Shown piece after piece: positions 18,623-27,422 of a stretch of DNA of 64,000 nt. The stretch comes from Streptomyces sp. NBC_01707 (GTDB lineage Bacteria > Actinomycetota > Actinomycetes > Streptomycetales > Streptomycetaceae). A model generated the notes under the pieces. The model was not told the origin of the DNA and did no database searches. It saw nothing but the letters and a program-made list of their open reading frames with translations. The stretch's first letter is position 1. Each line of letters starts with the position of its first letter. Position numbers and translations under genes: made by a program. The stretch covers positions 4,340,001 through 4,404,000 of the forward strand of contig NZ_CP109190.1 of NCBI RefSeq assembly GCF_041438805.1, read 5' to 3'.

Positions 18623-19534
18623 ATGCCGGACCGACGCCGCCGCACCGCCTTCCGCCTCCCGCTGCCCGAGCGGACCTCACTGCTGCTGCGGGAACGCCAG
18701 TCCCCGACGGGCTCCTCCTCGTCCTCGGATCCTTCGGATTCGTCGGATTCCTCGAACAAGAAGGACGACAACCCCTTCGCCGCCCCGCCGGAGAACCGCC
18801 CCGACCAGCCGTGGCGGCCGCGCCACCCGTCGCACGGCGCGAACGGGGGCGGGGACGAGGGTTCGAACGGGAACGGTGAGGGATCGCCCGAGGGCGGCTC
18901 GTCCGACGACCGGCCGGTCTGGGGCAGCCAGTGGAGCAGCCACCAGCCGGGCCGCCAGAGCGGCGGCTTCGGCGGCCGTCCGGGCGGCCAGGGCGGCCCG
19001 AACGGCCCAGGTGGCCAGGGCGGGCCCGAGGGCGGCCCCGGCGGGCTGCGCTGGGACCCGACCGACCCCGCCCAGCGGCGCGCCCGCTACGCGCTGCTCT
19101 CCGGCATGTGGGCATTCTTCTTCGCGATCTTCGACTTCCCGGAGATCGCCCTGCTGCTCGGCGCACTCGCCGTGTACTGGTCGATCAGCTCGCTGCGCGC
19201 CAAGCCGAAGACCGCAACGGCCACGGAGAACGCCGACGGGGCTGCCCGTGCGGGTTCCGCCTCCGGTTCCGCTCCGGTCCGGGGACAGGCACCTGGAGCC
19301 GGGACCGCCGCCCCGTACGCACAGGGCCAGGGCAGGCCGCAGACGACCGCTGCGGTCAGCGGTCTCGTCACGGCGCTGCTCGCGCTCTCGATCGTCGCAA
19401 TGACGTTCACGGTGCAGCTGGTCTACCGCGACTACTACACATGCGTGAACGACGCCCTCACCAAGTCCGGACAGCTGGCCTGCAACGACCTGCTGCCGAA
19501 GCCGCTGGAGCCGTTCTTCGGCGTCAAGAACTAG
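18623..19534 (+). CDS. Membrane protein with long Ser/Gly/Asn/Pro-rich cytoplasmic arm
   Basis: 303 residues. Residues 1-145 are disordered and polar (runs such as [17 protein letters not shown] and [15 protein letters not shown]). There are two transmembrane regions: about 155-182 ([23 protein letters not shown] region) and 244-267 ([20 protein letters not shown]). The C-terminus has two cysteines ([20 protein letters not shown]) that could form a disulphide outside the cell. Function is unknown; it is of an actinobacterial type seen next to purN. It converges on the next gene with an 11-bp coding overlap. Confidence 0.75.
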   Translation: MPDRRRRTAFRLPLPERTSLLLRERQSPTGSSSSSDPSDSSDSSNKKDDNPFAAPPENRPDQPWRPRHPSHGANGGGDEGSNGNGEGSPEGGSSDDRPVWGSQWSSHQPGRQSGGFGGRPGGQGGPNGPGGQGGPEGGPGGLRWDPTDPAQRRARYALLSGMWAFFFAIFDFPEIALLLGALAVYWSISSLRAKPKTATATENADGAARAGSASGSAPVRGQAPGAGTAAPYAQGQGRPQTTAAVSGLVTALLALSIVAMTFTVQLVYRDYYTCVNDALTKSGQLACNDLLPKPLEPFFGVKN

Positions 19535-21230
19535 CGCTTTCCGGACTGTCCGTCGGCCCGGCCTCCGGAGGCCGGGCCGACGGCGTCCCGGGGTCCTCGG
19601 AGAGTGATACCGACAGGGAACCGCCGGAGTTCCAGGGGGAATCCCCGGACGTCCGCTCGTGCCACGGGTCCGTCGGCAGAAAGTCGTACGGCACGGCGCC
19701 GGCGTCCTCCTGGTACCAGGAGGACGCCCCGGGCACGGACGCGGACGTCGCGGGCGGCGAAGGCGGGGACACGGGTACAAAACCGCCCCCGGCCGGGGAT
19801 CCGGTCGGGGTTCCGGATTCCGCGCCCGCTCCGGTGCCGGGTCCCGGCTCCGACGCCTCGGCCGCATCCTCGCCACCACGCCTGCGCCACCACCGCGGAC
19901 CGCTCCGCCGCTGCTCCGAAACGTCCGCATAGGCCAGGAAGTCGAGCACCGACCCGACCTCCCCTCCCCCGCTCCCGCCGCTGCGGTGCTGCCGCATCCG
20001 CCAAGCCCTCAGCAGCAGCGCCCCGGGGACACCGATCAGTGCCGTCCACGCCGGCGCCGCCACCCCCGTGAGCCACCAGACCGGGCCGAACTCGGCCAGC
20101 GCCCCGGTACCCATCGGTCCACCCGCCGCCGCGGCCAGCGCCGCCGTCCCGACACCGCATCCCACCGCCGCCAGGGCAGCCGTCAGCGCGGTCTCCCACG
20201 GACTGCACGCCTCCATGTCACGTCCGGTGAACCGGGCGATCGCCACCCCGGCCGCTACCGGCACCGCCACGGCCGCCCAGTTCAGGACCGTCCCGGGGCC
20301 GTGCGCCGGAACCGCTGCCAGCAGGGGGAAGTCCGGCAGCGCCGGTCGCCCGGTGAAGGCGAGGGGGGTGACCGTGGACGCCGTACCGAGTGCGAAGCCG
20401 GGCCCGAGCCCATAGGCGGCACCCCACACCGCCGCGTTCGGCACGAGCGCCATCGCCAGCAGCAGCACCGCGGACCGGCCCGCCCAGTCGCCGGAGAGCC
20501 CCAGGAACGATGCCTGCAGCTGCTCCGCATGCCACACCAGCGATGCCGCGACCAGCAGCGCGCCGCCGCCCAGCAGCACTGCCGTCCCGGCCGCCGCCGC
20601 CCGGAGCACCGCCTTCGCCCGCCCCGCGAACCGGGTCCGCGCCATCGCCTCGTGCAGCCGCATCGGCGCCCAGGACGGTGGCGCGATGGGACGCCCGGCC
20701 GCCGTCCACACCCCCGCTCCCGCCGCACCGGCCACCGCGGGAACCAGCGGGAACAGGAGCGAAGACGGCCGCGCAGCCATCGAGCCGCTCTTCGCATAGA
20801 ACGCGACAACCACCACGACCAGCAGATATCCGCCCGTCACCAGGCAGAAGACGCTCCCGGCCGAGGGCGGGGTGCGCCCCTCGTCGTCGGGCTCCATCAC
20901 ATCGCGGGCGGCCCGATGCACCAGCCACAACAGCACCGCGGTGAGCAGCAGCGGGACAACACCGACGGGGGCGGGGGCTCCGCTGAGGGTGTCGGTCCTG
21001 ACCAGTTCGGCGCCCTGCGCCAGCAGCCAGATCCCCGCTGCCGCATGGAGGGCGCCGCCGGGGCCGCTGTCGGAGGCCGGGGAGCTGATCCACACCATCA
21101 TGACGAGCACAGCCAGCGAACCGAGCCCGAGCCCTCCGGCAAGCATGCCCCGCAGAAAGGTGGAGGCCAGCACGGCGGACCGGCCCTGCTCAGCCGACAA
21201 CGACGGGGTGCGCTCGGTCATTTGGGTCAC
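19524..21230 (-). CDS. Polytopic membrane protein, DUF6350/PerM type
   Basis: 568 residues. The GTG at 21230 is chosen because GGGAG lies 9 nt upstream; the ATG at 21221 is the alternative. About nine to eleven hydrophobic helices lie between residues 25 and 430. A 120-residue Gly/Pro/Ser/Glu-rich cytoplasmic tail follows (about 450-568), with paired [23 protein letters not shown] aromatic spots. The family is annotated in actinobacteria as DUF6350 or 'cell division protein PerM'. Biochemistry is not established. Its 3' end contains a perfect 34-bp palindrome and overlaps the convergent gene by 11 bp. Confidence 0.78.
   Translation of the reverse strand: MTQMTERTPSLSAEQGRSAVLASTFLRGMLAGGLGLGSLAVLVMMVWISSPASDSGPGGALHAAAGIWLLAQGAELVRTDTLSGAPAPVGVVPLLLTAVLLWLVHRAARDVMEPDDEGRTPPSAGSVFCLVTGGYLLVVVVVAFYAKSGSMAARPSSLLFPLVPAVAGAAGAGVWTAAGRPIAPPSWAPMRLHEAMARTRFAGRAKAVLRAAAAGTAVLLGGGALLVAASLVWHAEQLQASFLGLSGDWAGRSAVLLLAMALVPNAAVWGAAYGLGPGFALGTASTVTPLAFTGRPALPDFPLLAAVPAHGPGTVLNWAAVAVPVAAGVAIARFTGRDMEACSPWETALTAALAAVGCGVGTAALAAAAGGPMGTGALAEFGPVWWLTGVAAPAWTALIGVPGALLLRAWRMRQHRSGGSGGGEVGSVLDFLAYADVSEQRRSGPRWWRRRGGEDAAEASEPGPGTGAGAESGTPTGSPAGGGFVPVSPPSPPATSASVPGASSWYQEDAGAVPYDFLPTDPWHERTSGDSPWNSGGSLSVSLSEDPGTPSARPPEAGPTDSPESASS
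19550..19583. terminator. Perfect 34-bp palindrome inside the PerM-type coding end
   Basis: Two 17-nt arms (CCGTCGGCCCGGCCTCC at 19550-19566 and its exact complement at 19567-19583) with no spacer. It lies 15 bp past the stop of the plus-strand gene, so it probably terminates that transcript. On the minus strand the same bases are coding. Confidence 0.75.
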
Positions 21231-21286
21231 ATCGCAATGCTCCCAATGGCACGCACTTTTTTCGTGTAACGGGCGAATAGCCGCTG

Positions 21287-21320
21287 TGTCGCTCAATATA
21301 CGTTTATGTACTTATTGGCC
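21287..21320. promoter_or_regulatory. AT-rich patch in a divergent promoter region
   Basis: A run with AATATACG, TTTATGTACTTATTGG and similar, strikingly AT-rich for this genome, between the PerM-type gene (minus) and the sigma-like gene (plus). It probably contains promoter elements or a regulator site; no consensus is assigned. Confidence 0.4.
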
Positions 21321-21450
21321 CAGCGTGGGTCCGCCAGGGGGCCTTCATGACTCACAGCGCCTCCGATGCGGCCACCCCTTCCCCGCTGCCCTCCTCCCAG
21401 GAGTTACGCAGCCTCCGGCCGCCCGAACCCAAGCCACCGGGAGCACCACC

Positions 21451-22368
21451 ATGGCCCCGACCGACCCCGGCACCACCGGGGACCAGCCCACCCCACCCGT
21501 CCCCTCCGCCCCCACAGCCCCCGAGGACTCGGCTCCGCCCGGCCCCACCCCGGCCGATGCATTCGATGCCCTCTACGTAGGCCTCGCCACCGCCCTCTTC
21601 CGGCAGACATATCTGCTGACCGGTCGCCGGAACCTCGCCAAGGAATCCGTCGAGCGGGCCTTCGAGCAGGCCTGGCAGCGATGGCCCGAGGTGGCGGTCG
21701 ACCGGGATCCGGCCGGCTGGGTGCGGGCGGCCGCGTACGAGTACGCGATGTCGCCCTGGCACCGGCTGCGCCGCGCCCACCGCCACCCCGACCCCCAGTC
21801 GGCAGCCGACCCCGGCTCGCGCGCCCTGCTCGACGCGCTGCTCGACCTGCCTCCGGCGTACCGGCGCACCCTGGTGCTCCACGACGGTGTCGGCCTGGGC
21901 CTGCCGGATACCGCGGCGGAGACGGAGGCGAGCACTGCGGCGGCGGCGGGCAGGCTGGTGACGGCGCGGGCCGCGGTCACCGAGCGGATGCCCGACGACT
22001 CTGCGATCCCGCTCTCGGCCGCCGAGGAGTCCGCGCTGCTGCACGAACAGCTGGGCACGCTCGCCCATGCCCAGCCTGTGGCCGCGCTGCTCACTCCCCA
22101 CGCGGTCCGCACCAGCAGCGAGAACAAGGCCAGACTCTGGACGCAGGCGGCCATCGCCCTCACCGCGGTGCTCGTCGGCCTCGCCGGGCTCACCATGGTG
22201 ACCGCTCCGCCGCGGTACGAGGCACCGCCGTCGCCCGCTGAGCAGGTCGGGGGCGTGCCGCCCCGCGGTGGTCCGCAGCGGCTGACGACACAGGACCTGG
22301 AGATGCGGAGGAAGCTCGACGACGAGCTCGTTCACGGCCCTGCGCGGCTCGTCCCGGAACTACGGTGA
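21451..22368 (+). CDS. Sigma-70 family-like protein with C-terminal membrane anchor
   Basis: 305 residues from the ATG at 21451 (GGGAG 7 nt upstream). After a Pro/Ala-rich start (1-40), residues about 45-110 resemble sigma region 2 (RQTYLLTGRRNLAKESVERAF, DPAGWVRAAAYEYAM). Residues about 125-175 resemble region 4 (LDALLDLPPAYRRTLVLHDG, LPDTAAETEASTAAAAGRL). A single transmembrane helix lies at about 230-250 (AAIALTAVLVGLAGLTMV), followed by a short tail. The region-4 helix-turn-helix is degenerate, so promoter recognition is doubtful. A tethered or adapted sigma factor is possible. Stand-alone gene ending in a strong terminator. Confidence 0.72.
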   Translation: MAPTDPGTTGDQPTPPVPSAPTAPEDSAPPGPTPADAFDALYVGLATALFRQTYLLTGRRNLAKESVERAFEQAWQRWPEVAVDRDPAGWVRAAAYEYAMSPWHRLRRAHRHPDPQSAADPGSRALLDALLDLPPAYRRTLVLHDGVGLGLPDTAAETEASTAAAAGRLVTARAAVTERMPDDSAIPLSAAEESALLHEQLGTLAHAQPVAALLTPHAVRTSSENKARLWTQAAIALTAVLVGLAGLTMVTAPPRYEAPPSPAEQVGGVPPRGGPQRLTTQDLEMRRKLDDELVHGPARLVPELR

Positions 22369-22408
22369 CCGACTCGCGTCACACCCGGACCGGACCCGGA
22401 TCGAAACG

Positions 22409-22448
22409 GCGCGGGCCCGTACCCCTCAAGAGGGGTACGGGCCCGCGC
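22409..22448. terminator. Strong bidirectional terminator (sigma-like gene / sucCD)
   Basis: 18-bp perfect stem (22409-22426 with 22431-22448) around a CAAG loop, between convergent genes. Confidence 0.92.
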
Positions 22449-22495
22449 AGTACACGCAGTATCAGCGATACGACGGATCAGCTGCGACGCAGCTG

Positions 22496-23380
22496 TCAGG
22501 CGCCGAGGATCTCGCGCGCCAGTTTGGCGGTCTCGGTCGGCGTCTTGCCGACCTTGACGCCGGCGGCCTCGAGGGCCTCCTTCTTCGCCTGGGCGGTGCC
22601 GGAGGAGCCGGAGACGATGGCGCCGGCGTGGCCCATGGTCTTGCCCTCGGGGGCGGTGAAGCCCGCGACGTAACCGACGACCGGCTTGGTGACGTTCTTC
22701 GCGATGAAGTCCGCCGCACGCTCCTCGGCGTCGCCACCGATCTCGCCGATCATGACGATCAGGTCGGTCTCGGGGTCGGCCTCGAACGCCTCGAGGGCGT
22801 CGATGTGCGTCGTGCCGATGACCGGGTCGCCACCGATGCCGACGGCGGACGAGAAGCCGATGTCACGGAGCTCGTACATCATCTGGTAGGTCAGCGTGCC
22901 GGACTTCGACACGAGACCGATGCGGCCGGGCTTGGTGATGTCGCCCGGGATGATGCCGGCGTTGGACTGGCCGGGGGTGATCAGACCGGGGCAGTTCGGG
23001 CCGATGATCCGGGTCTTGTTGCCCTTCGAGCCGGCGTACGCCCAGAAGGCGGCCGAGTCGTGGACGGCGATGCCCTCGGTGATCACGACGGCGAGGGGGA
23101 TCTCGGCGTCGATCGCCTCGACGACGGCGGCCTTGGCGAAGGCCGGCGGCACGAAGAGGACGGACACGTTCGCGCCGGTCTTCTCCATCGCCTCGGCGAC
23201 GGAGCCGAAGACCGGTACCTCGGTGCCGTCGAAGTCGACGGTCGTGCCGGCCTTGCGCGGGTTCACGCCGCCGACGATGTTGGTGCCGTCGGCGAGCATG
23301 AGCTTGGTGTGCTTCATGCCGGTGGCACCGGTCATCCCCTGGACGATGACCTTGCTGTCCTTGGTGAGGAAGATAGCCAT
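22496..23380 (-). CDS. sucD: Succinate--CoA ligase subunit alpha
   Basis: TCA-cycle substrate-level phosphorylation. 294 residues, complete. The CoA-binding Rossmann domain begins [27 protein letters not shown] sequence occurs as [18 protein letters not shown]. The active-site phosphohistidine is in [14 protein letters not shown] near residue 250. It starts at an ATG 20 bp after sucC in one operon, and ends before a strong terminator shared with the opposite gene. Confidence 0.97.
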   Translation of the reverse strand: MAIFLTKDSKVIVQGMTGATGMKHTKLMLADGTNIVGGVNPRKAGTTVDFDGTEVPVFGSVAEAMEKTGANVSVLFVPPAFAKAAVVEAIDAEIPLAVVITEGIAVHDSAAFWAYAGSKGNKTRIIGPNCPGLITPGQSNAGIIPGDITKPGRIGLVSKSGTLTYQMMYELRDIGFSSAVGIGGDPVIGTTHIDALEAFEADPETDLIVMIGEIGGDAEERAADFIAKNVTKPVVGYVAGFTAPEGKTMGHAGAIVSGSSGTAQAKKEALEAAGVKVGKTPTETAKLAREILGA

Positions 23381-23400
23381 GGTGTTGGAGTCCCTCGTCC

Positions 23401-24582
23401 TTACTTCGCAGCCGCGGCGAGCTCAGCGGCCTTGTCGGCCGCACCGTCCATGGTGTCCACGCGCTGCACGAGCGGGTGGTTGGCGTCGGAAAGGATCTTG
23501 CGACCCAGCTCCGCGTTGTTGCCGTCGAGCCGCACGACCAGCGGCTTGGTGACCTCTTCGCCCTTCGACTTCAGAAGCGCCAGAGCCTGGACGATGCCGT
23601 TGGCGACCTCGTCGCACGCGGTGATGCCACCGAAGACGTTGACGAAGACGGACTTGACGTCCGGGTCGCCGAGGATGATCTCGAGGCCGTTCGCCATGAC
23701 CTCTGCGGAGGCGCCGCCACCGATGTCGAGGAAGTTGGCGGGCTTCACGTTGCCGTGGTTCTCACCGGCGTACGCGACGACGTCCAGGGTCGACATGACC
23801 AGACCGGCACCGTTACCGATGATGCCGACCTCGCCGTCGAGCTTGACGTAGTTGAGGTTCTTGGCCTTGGCGGCGGCCTCGAGCGGGTTGGCCGCGGCCT
23901 TGTCCTCGAGGGCCTCGTGGCCGGGCTGACGGAAGTCGGCGTTCTCGTCGAGAGACACCTTGCCGTCCAGCGCCAGGATGTCGCCGGAGGCGACCTTGGC
24001 GAGCGGGTTGACCTCGACGAGGAGCGCGTCCTCGGCGACGAAGGTGTCCCACAGCGTCACCATGACCTCGGCGACCTTCTCGGCCACCTCGGCCGGGAAC
24101 TTCGCCTGGGCGACGATCTCGCGGGCCTTCTCGATCGTGACTCCGGCGTTGGAGTCGACCGGGACCTTCGCGAGGGCCTCGGGGGTCTTCTCCGCGACCT
24201 CCTCGATGTCCATGCCACCCTGCACCGAGGCCATGGCCAGGAAGGTGCGGTTGGTGCGGTCGAGGAGGTACGAGACGTAGTACTCCTCAAGAATCTCCGG
24301 CGCGGTCTCGGCGATCATCACCTTGTGGACCGTGTGGCCCTTGATGTCCATGCCGAGGATGTCGGTCGCACGGGCGACCGCCTCGTCGGGGGTGGCGGCC
24401 AGCTTGACGCCGCCGGCCTTGCCGCGGCCGCCGACCTTCACCTGCGCCTTGACGACAGACTTGCCGCCCAGCCGCTCGGTCGCCTCGCGGGCTGCCTCAG
24501 GCGTGTCAATGACTTCACCGGCCAGCACCGGTACACCGTGCTTGGCGAAGAGGTCCCTCGCCTGGTACTCGAACAGGTCCAC
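23401..24582 (-). CDS. sucC: Succinate--CoA ligase subunit beta
   Basis: The nucleotide-binding ATP-grasp subunit, 393 residues. It begins [16 protein letters not shown] and has [28 protein letters not shown] and [14 protein letters not shown], ending in a CoA-domain with [16 protein letters not shown]. The GTG at 24582 follows AAAAGGGA at about 9 nt. It is transcribed first in sucCD. Two GTG/CAC dyads upstream suggest regulation by a Crp-type protein. Confidence 0.97.
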   Translation of the reverse strand: MDLFEYQARDLFAKHGVPVLAGEVIDTPEAAREATERLGGKSVVKAQVKVGGRGKAGGVKLAATPDEAVARATDILGMDIKGHTVHKVMIAETAPEILEEYYVSYLLDRTNRTFLAMASVQGGMDIEEVAEKTPEALAKVPVDSNAGVTIEKAREIVAQAKFPAEVAEKVAEVMVTLWDTFVAEDALLVEVNPLAKVASGDILALDGKVSLDENADFRQPGHEALEDKAAANPLEAAAKAKNLNYVKLDGEVGIIGNGAGLVMSTLDVVAYAGENHGNVKPANFLDIGGGASAEVMANGLEIILGDPDVKSVFVNVFGGITACDEVANGIVQALALLKSKGEEVTKPLVVRLDGNNAELGRKILSDANHPLVQRVDTMDGAADKAAELAAAAK

Positions 24583-24648
24583 GCGCGTCCGTCCCTTTTC
24601 AGTGGTCTCGCGGTTCGTTTTCTGCGTGGGCGTGCCGCGAGGGGCAAC

Positions 24649-24664
24649 GTGACTGCTCTGTCAC
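24649..24664. promoter_or_regulatory. GTGAC-N6-GTCAC dyad upstream of sucC
   Basis: Perfect 5-bp inverted repeat GTGAC (24649-24653) and GTCAC (24660-24664), 67 bp before the sucC start. It resembles Crp/FNR-family sites but with 8 rather than 6 bases between GTGA and TCAC. Confidence 0.4.
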
Positions 24665-24761
24665 AAGGAAAGCGCACACGGTGTCCGGATACGCGGCATG
24701 TCCATCCCGCAGGTTATCCCCGAGCTCCACAGGACCCTAAATCGCAGCTCACACCTGGGCG

Positions 24762-24775
24762 GTGATTACGGTCAC
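24762..24775. promoter_or_regulatory. Crp-type operator upstream of sucCD
   Basis: GTGATTACGGTCAC has GTGA-N6-TCAC spacing, as in E. coli CRP sites, and fits the GTG-N6-GNCAC consensus I recall for Streptomyces Crp. It lies about 180 bp before the sucC start. Confidence 0.45.
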
Positions 24776-24915
24776 AGATCGTGCTGGTAGCCGGGTCGCA
24801 GTGGACAAAACGGCACGTGAGCGGTGGTGGGGCGAGGGGATCCGGGGCCGGGCGGTGCCCGTGGTCCGGACGGAGTGGTCCGAACACGACGGGGAACCGC
24901 CCGGCGACGGGCCGG

Positions 24916-24934
24916 GGACCGCCCTCAGCGGTCC
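24916..24934 (-). terminator. Short hairpin after the 11-mer repeat gene
   Basis: GGACCGC (24916-24922) pairs with GCGGTCC (24928-24934), 5-nt loop, 8 bp past the minus-strand stop. Modest strength. Confidence 0.5.
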
Positions 24935-24942
24935 GAGAGGTC

Positions 24943-26160
24943 TCAGACCCCCTGGGCCCGGTACTCCGGAGCGGTGAAGGACGGCACCGCGTCGGTGACG
25001 AAGTCGGGGGCGACCGATGTCAGACCCCGCGCACCGTGCGCCACGTTGTCGACGGCCGGGCGCGCGTCACCGCCTGCCGTGCCAACGAGGCCGCCCGCGA
25101 ACGGCTGCACCCGCGCGCCGACACCCTGCGCCAGCGGCATCACCTGGGTCGCGACACCCTGTGCGAACGGGGCGACCGCGTCCCCGGTCAGTCCTTGGGC
25201 CAACGGCTGCGCCCCGGAGACGACACCTCCCGCGAACGGCTGCACGTCGGAGACGACTGCCCCGGCGAACGGCTGCACCTCGGAGACGACACTCCCGGCG
25301 AACGGCTGCACGTCGGAGACCACACCCCCGGCGAACGGCTGGACCGCGCCGACCGCGCCGTACGTCAGCGGCCGGACCTCGGCCGTGACGCCGTGCACGA
25401 ACGGCAGGGCGGCCTGCTCGACGACACCGTCGGCGAACGGAGCGACCTCGGAGACCACACCCTGGACCAGGGTGCCGACGTCTCCGAGCGCCTGGTCGAC
25501 GACCGGCAGCACCGCGGAGACCGCCTCGGCGGCGATGGGCGGGAGCACGGCGTCGGAGGTCTGACCGACGACCGGCCCGGCCTCGGTGAGAGCACCCTGG
25601 GCCGCGTCCTGGACGGTGCCCTGCGCGGTGGTCCCGGCGCCGTCGGCGGTGCTCCGCACATAGCCGGGGATCTGCTCGATCGGGCCGAAGAGGTAGTCGA
25701 TCGGCGCGTCGGGCGCGGCCGGGACGTCGTAGCCGGGAAGGCCCTGCAGGTCCTGCAGGGCGGTTGTGCCGGACAGTCCGGACAGGTCGTGCACGGCCCG
25801 TGCGCCGTGGACGTCCACGCCGTCGGCGCGGTCGACGGCGCCCGTGAGCTTGCCCGCGACTCCGGCGGACTGGTGCTCGAGGCCGCCCGTGACGCGGTCG
25901 ACCTGCCCAGCGGCCTTGGCGCCCGGGCCGGACGTCGCCTGCGCGACCACGACCTCGGCAGCTGCCTTCGCCCCGGCGGTCTCCGTCCGCACGGTGTCCT
26001 TGAGCTCCGCGACCCCGTCGACGACGTCGGCGGCGTCGTCGGGGGTGGAGAGCGGAACGGAGACAGGCAGCTCGTCCGCACTGGCTACGGCGGTCCCGAG
26101 GGCCCACATTCCGGTGGCCGTTGCGGCGACTGCTATGGAACGGCGGATGTTCTGGTGCAT
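24943..26160 (-). CDS. Secreted protein with 11-residue repeats
   Basis: 405 residues. A signal peptide is clear (basic MHQNIRRSI, then hydrophobic to about ASADE at 30). Residues 45-200 are Ala/Gly/Val/Asp-rich helical sequence. Residues 241-360 are eleven near-tandem 11-residue units of consensus P-F/L-A-x-G-V-V-x-x-V-Q, two units being 12 long. There are no cysteines and no cell-wall anchor. Eleven-residue periodicity in an Ala/Val/Gly background is seen in amphipathic helix proteins (LEA, apolipoprotein-like). That similarity is of pattern only. It follows the next upstream gene by 106 bp, both secreted and low-complexity, probably one operon. Confidence 0.72.
   Translation of the reverse strand: MHQNIRRSIAVAATATGMWALGTAVASADELPVSVPLSTPDDAADVVDGVAELKDTVRTETAGAKAAAEVVVAQATSGPGAKAAGQVDRVTGGLEHQSAGVAGKLTGAVDRADGVDVHGARAVHDLSGLSGTTALQDLQGLPGYDVPAAPDAPIDYLFGPIEQIPGYVRSTADGAGTTAQGTVQDAAQGALTEAGPVVGQTSDAVLPPIAAEAVSAVLPVVDQALGDVGTLVQGVVSEVAPFADGVVEQAALPFVHGVTAEVRPLTYGAVGAVQPFAGGVVSDVQPFAGSVVSEVQPFAGAVVSDVQPFAGGVVSGAQPLAQGLTGDAVAPFAQGVATQVMPLAQGVGARVQPFAGGLVGTAGGDARPAVDNVAHGARGLTSVAPDFVTDAVPSFTAPEYRAQGV
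25081..25440 (-). repeat. 33-bp coding tandem repeats
   Basis: About eleven units of about 33 bp encoding residues 241-360. The best-kept block (about 25220-25345) has four units sharing GCGAACGGCTGCACGTCGGA-like cores. Recent internal duplication is likely in that block; outer units have diverged. Confidence 0.8.
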
Positions 26161-26266
26161 GTGTGTCAGATCCTTCGAATACGTTTCGGCGGTCCGGAGT
26201 CGTCCGGACGGCGGGCAGACCTGTTCCGCCCCCGCGCGGCAGGTCGAGGCGGGGGAACGGCCTGCC

Positions 26267-27319
26267 CTAGCCGGGGAATTCGAGGATGTCGCCGGACCTG
26301 TCGCGCATCGGGGCGACGGTCGCCGGAAGACCGGCACCGCGGACGAGCCCGCAGGGGGCACCGGCCGCGAACGGAACCGCGTGCTGTTCGCCGCCGCGTG
26401 GCCCGTGGGCCTCGGTGATGGAGGGGTGTACGAAGCCACCACGGGGATCGAGGGGGGCCCGCTCGGGCGCCGGCCCGTACCGCGGCGCGGGTACTCGGCT
26501 GTCCGTCCCGCTCGCGGAGGTGCCGTTCGGCAGGGCGGCGAACTGCCGTGCCTGGCCGGCTTCAGAGGTGTACCCGCAGACCGGACGTGGTGCGGGTGCG
26601 GCGGCGCGCGCGGCGCCACCGCCGGTGGAACCATGGCCCGGACGCCCCTCGGCAGAGGGCTCGACGACGGTGAGCGGAAGCAGCAGCCGGGCGGGCAGCG
26701 CCCACACCTCCGGGAGCACTCCGGCAGCGCTGTCGACGGCCGTGCCGACACCCTCGACCAGCTCGCCCACGGGCCGGGCGAGGTACCGGACGGTGTCCCG
26801 CGTCGTCCCGACGACCGACCGGGCACGGGCGACGGTCGTCCCGGAGTCGGTGGCGACGGAGGTCGTGGCGGAGGTGGCGGAGACCGGCACGGCGGACGCA
26901 GAGGTGCTGGAAGCCGTGGAGGCCCTGGAAGGCGAAGTGGCGGATGCGGCGGTGGAAGCGCCCCTCGGCCCGGCGTGCACTTCAGCAGCCGGCGCGCCCG
27001 AAGGCTCTGCGGCCGGAACGTGTGACGCCACCGGGGCCGAGGCGTCCGGGACCCCCGTCGCCGGTGCGGCGTCCGGGACGCCCACGGGCTCGGCTGCCAC
27101 CTCGACGGCCCTGTCCTGCGCCCCTGCCCCGTTCACAACTGCCGCCCCTGCGGCGGGAAGCGACGGTACGGGTGCCTGCGCCGCGTGTGCCTCGGCTCCG
27201 AAGACGAGGCCGAGGGCCAGCAGTCCGCCGAGGAACAGCACCACCTGCAGCGCGCGCCGGCCGACCGCTCCGCGCACCGGGCGCGGGTCGGCGACAGGAC
27301 GAACAACTGCAGCGGTCAC
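26267..27319 (-). CDS. Secreted/anchored low-complexity protein
   Basis: 350 residues from a GTG. A hydrophobic segment at about 25-47 (LQVVLFLGGLLALGLVFGAEAHA) acts as a signal peptide or anchor. A 130-residue Ala/Val/Pro/Ser/Thr-rich stretch follows (about 48-165). A more complex region at 165-225 (RSVVGTTRDTVRYLARPVGEL, VLPEVWALPARLLLPLTVV) precedes a Pro/Gly/Ala-rich end with two cysteines. No known domain is recognised. The charge and composition suggest an exported structural protein. Likely co-transcribed with the 11-mer repeat gene. Confidence 0.6.
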   Translation of the reverse strand: MTAAVVRPVADPRPVRGAVGRRALQVVLFLGGLLALGLVFGAEAHAAQAPVPSLPAAGAAVVNGAGAQDRAVEVAAEPVGVPDAAPATGVPDASAPVASHVPAAEPSGAPAAEVHAGPRGASTAASATSPSRASTASSTSASAVPVSATSATTSVATDSGTTVARARSVVGTTRDTVRYLARPVGELVEGVGTAVDSAAGVLPEVWALPARLLLPLTVVEPSAEGRPGHGSTGGGAARAAAPAPRPVCGYTSEAGQARQFAALPNGTSASGTDSRVPAPRYGPAPERAPLDPRGGFVHPSITEAHGPRGGEQHAVPFAAGAPCGLVRGAGLPATVAPMRDRSGDILEFPG

Positions 27320-27422
27320 GTCGGAGTGAGCCCTCCCAGATGGCGCGGAGTGCGGAACGCAGTCCTCCGCGGACGACGGGACGATGCTTGCACGACCCTC
27401 CCGGGTTGACGCAAGTCCCTTG

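Larger units (their letters stand above)
24583..24942. other. 360-bp sucCD upstream region
   Basis: Holds the minus-strand sucCD promoter and 5' leader with two GTGA/TCAC dyads, described separately, and a small hairpin (24916-24934) behind the neighbouring gene. No coding frame is supported. Confidence 0.55.

Noticed and set aside
25081..25440. 33-bp periodic repeats considered as a CRISPR array
   Set aside because: There are no unique spacers. The period is continuous, in frame, and encodes a regular 11-residue protein repeat.
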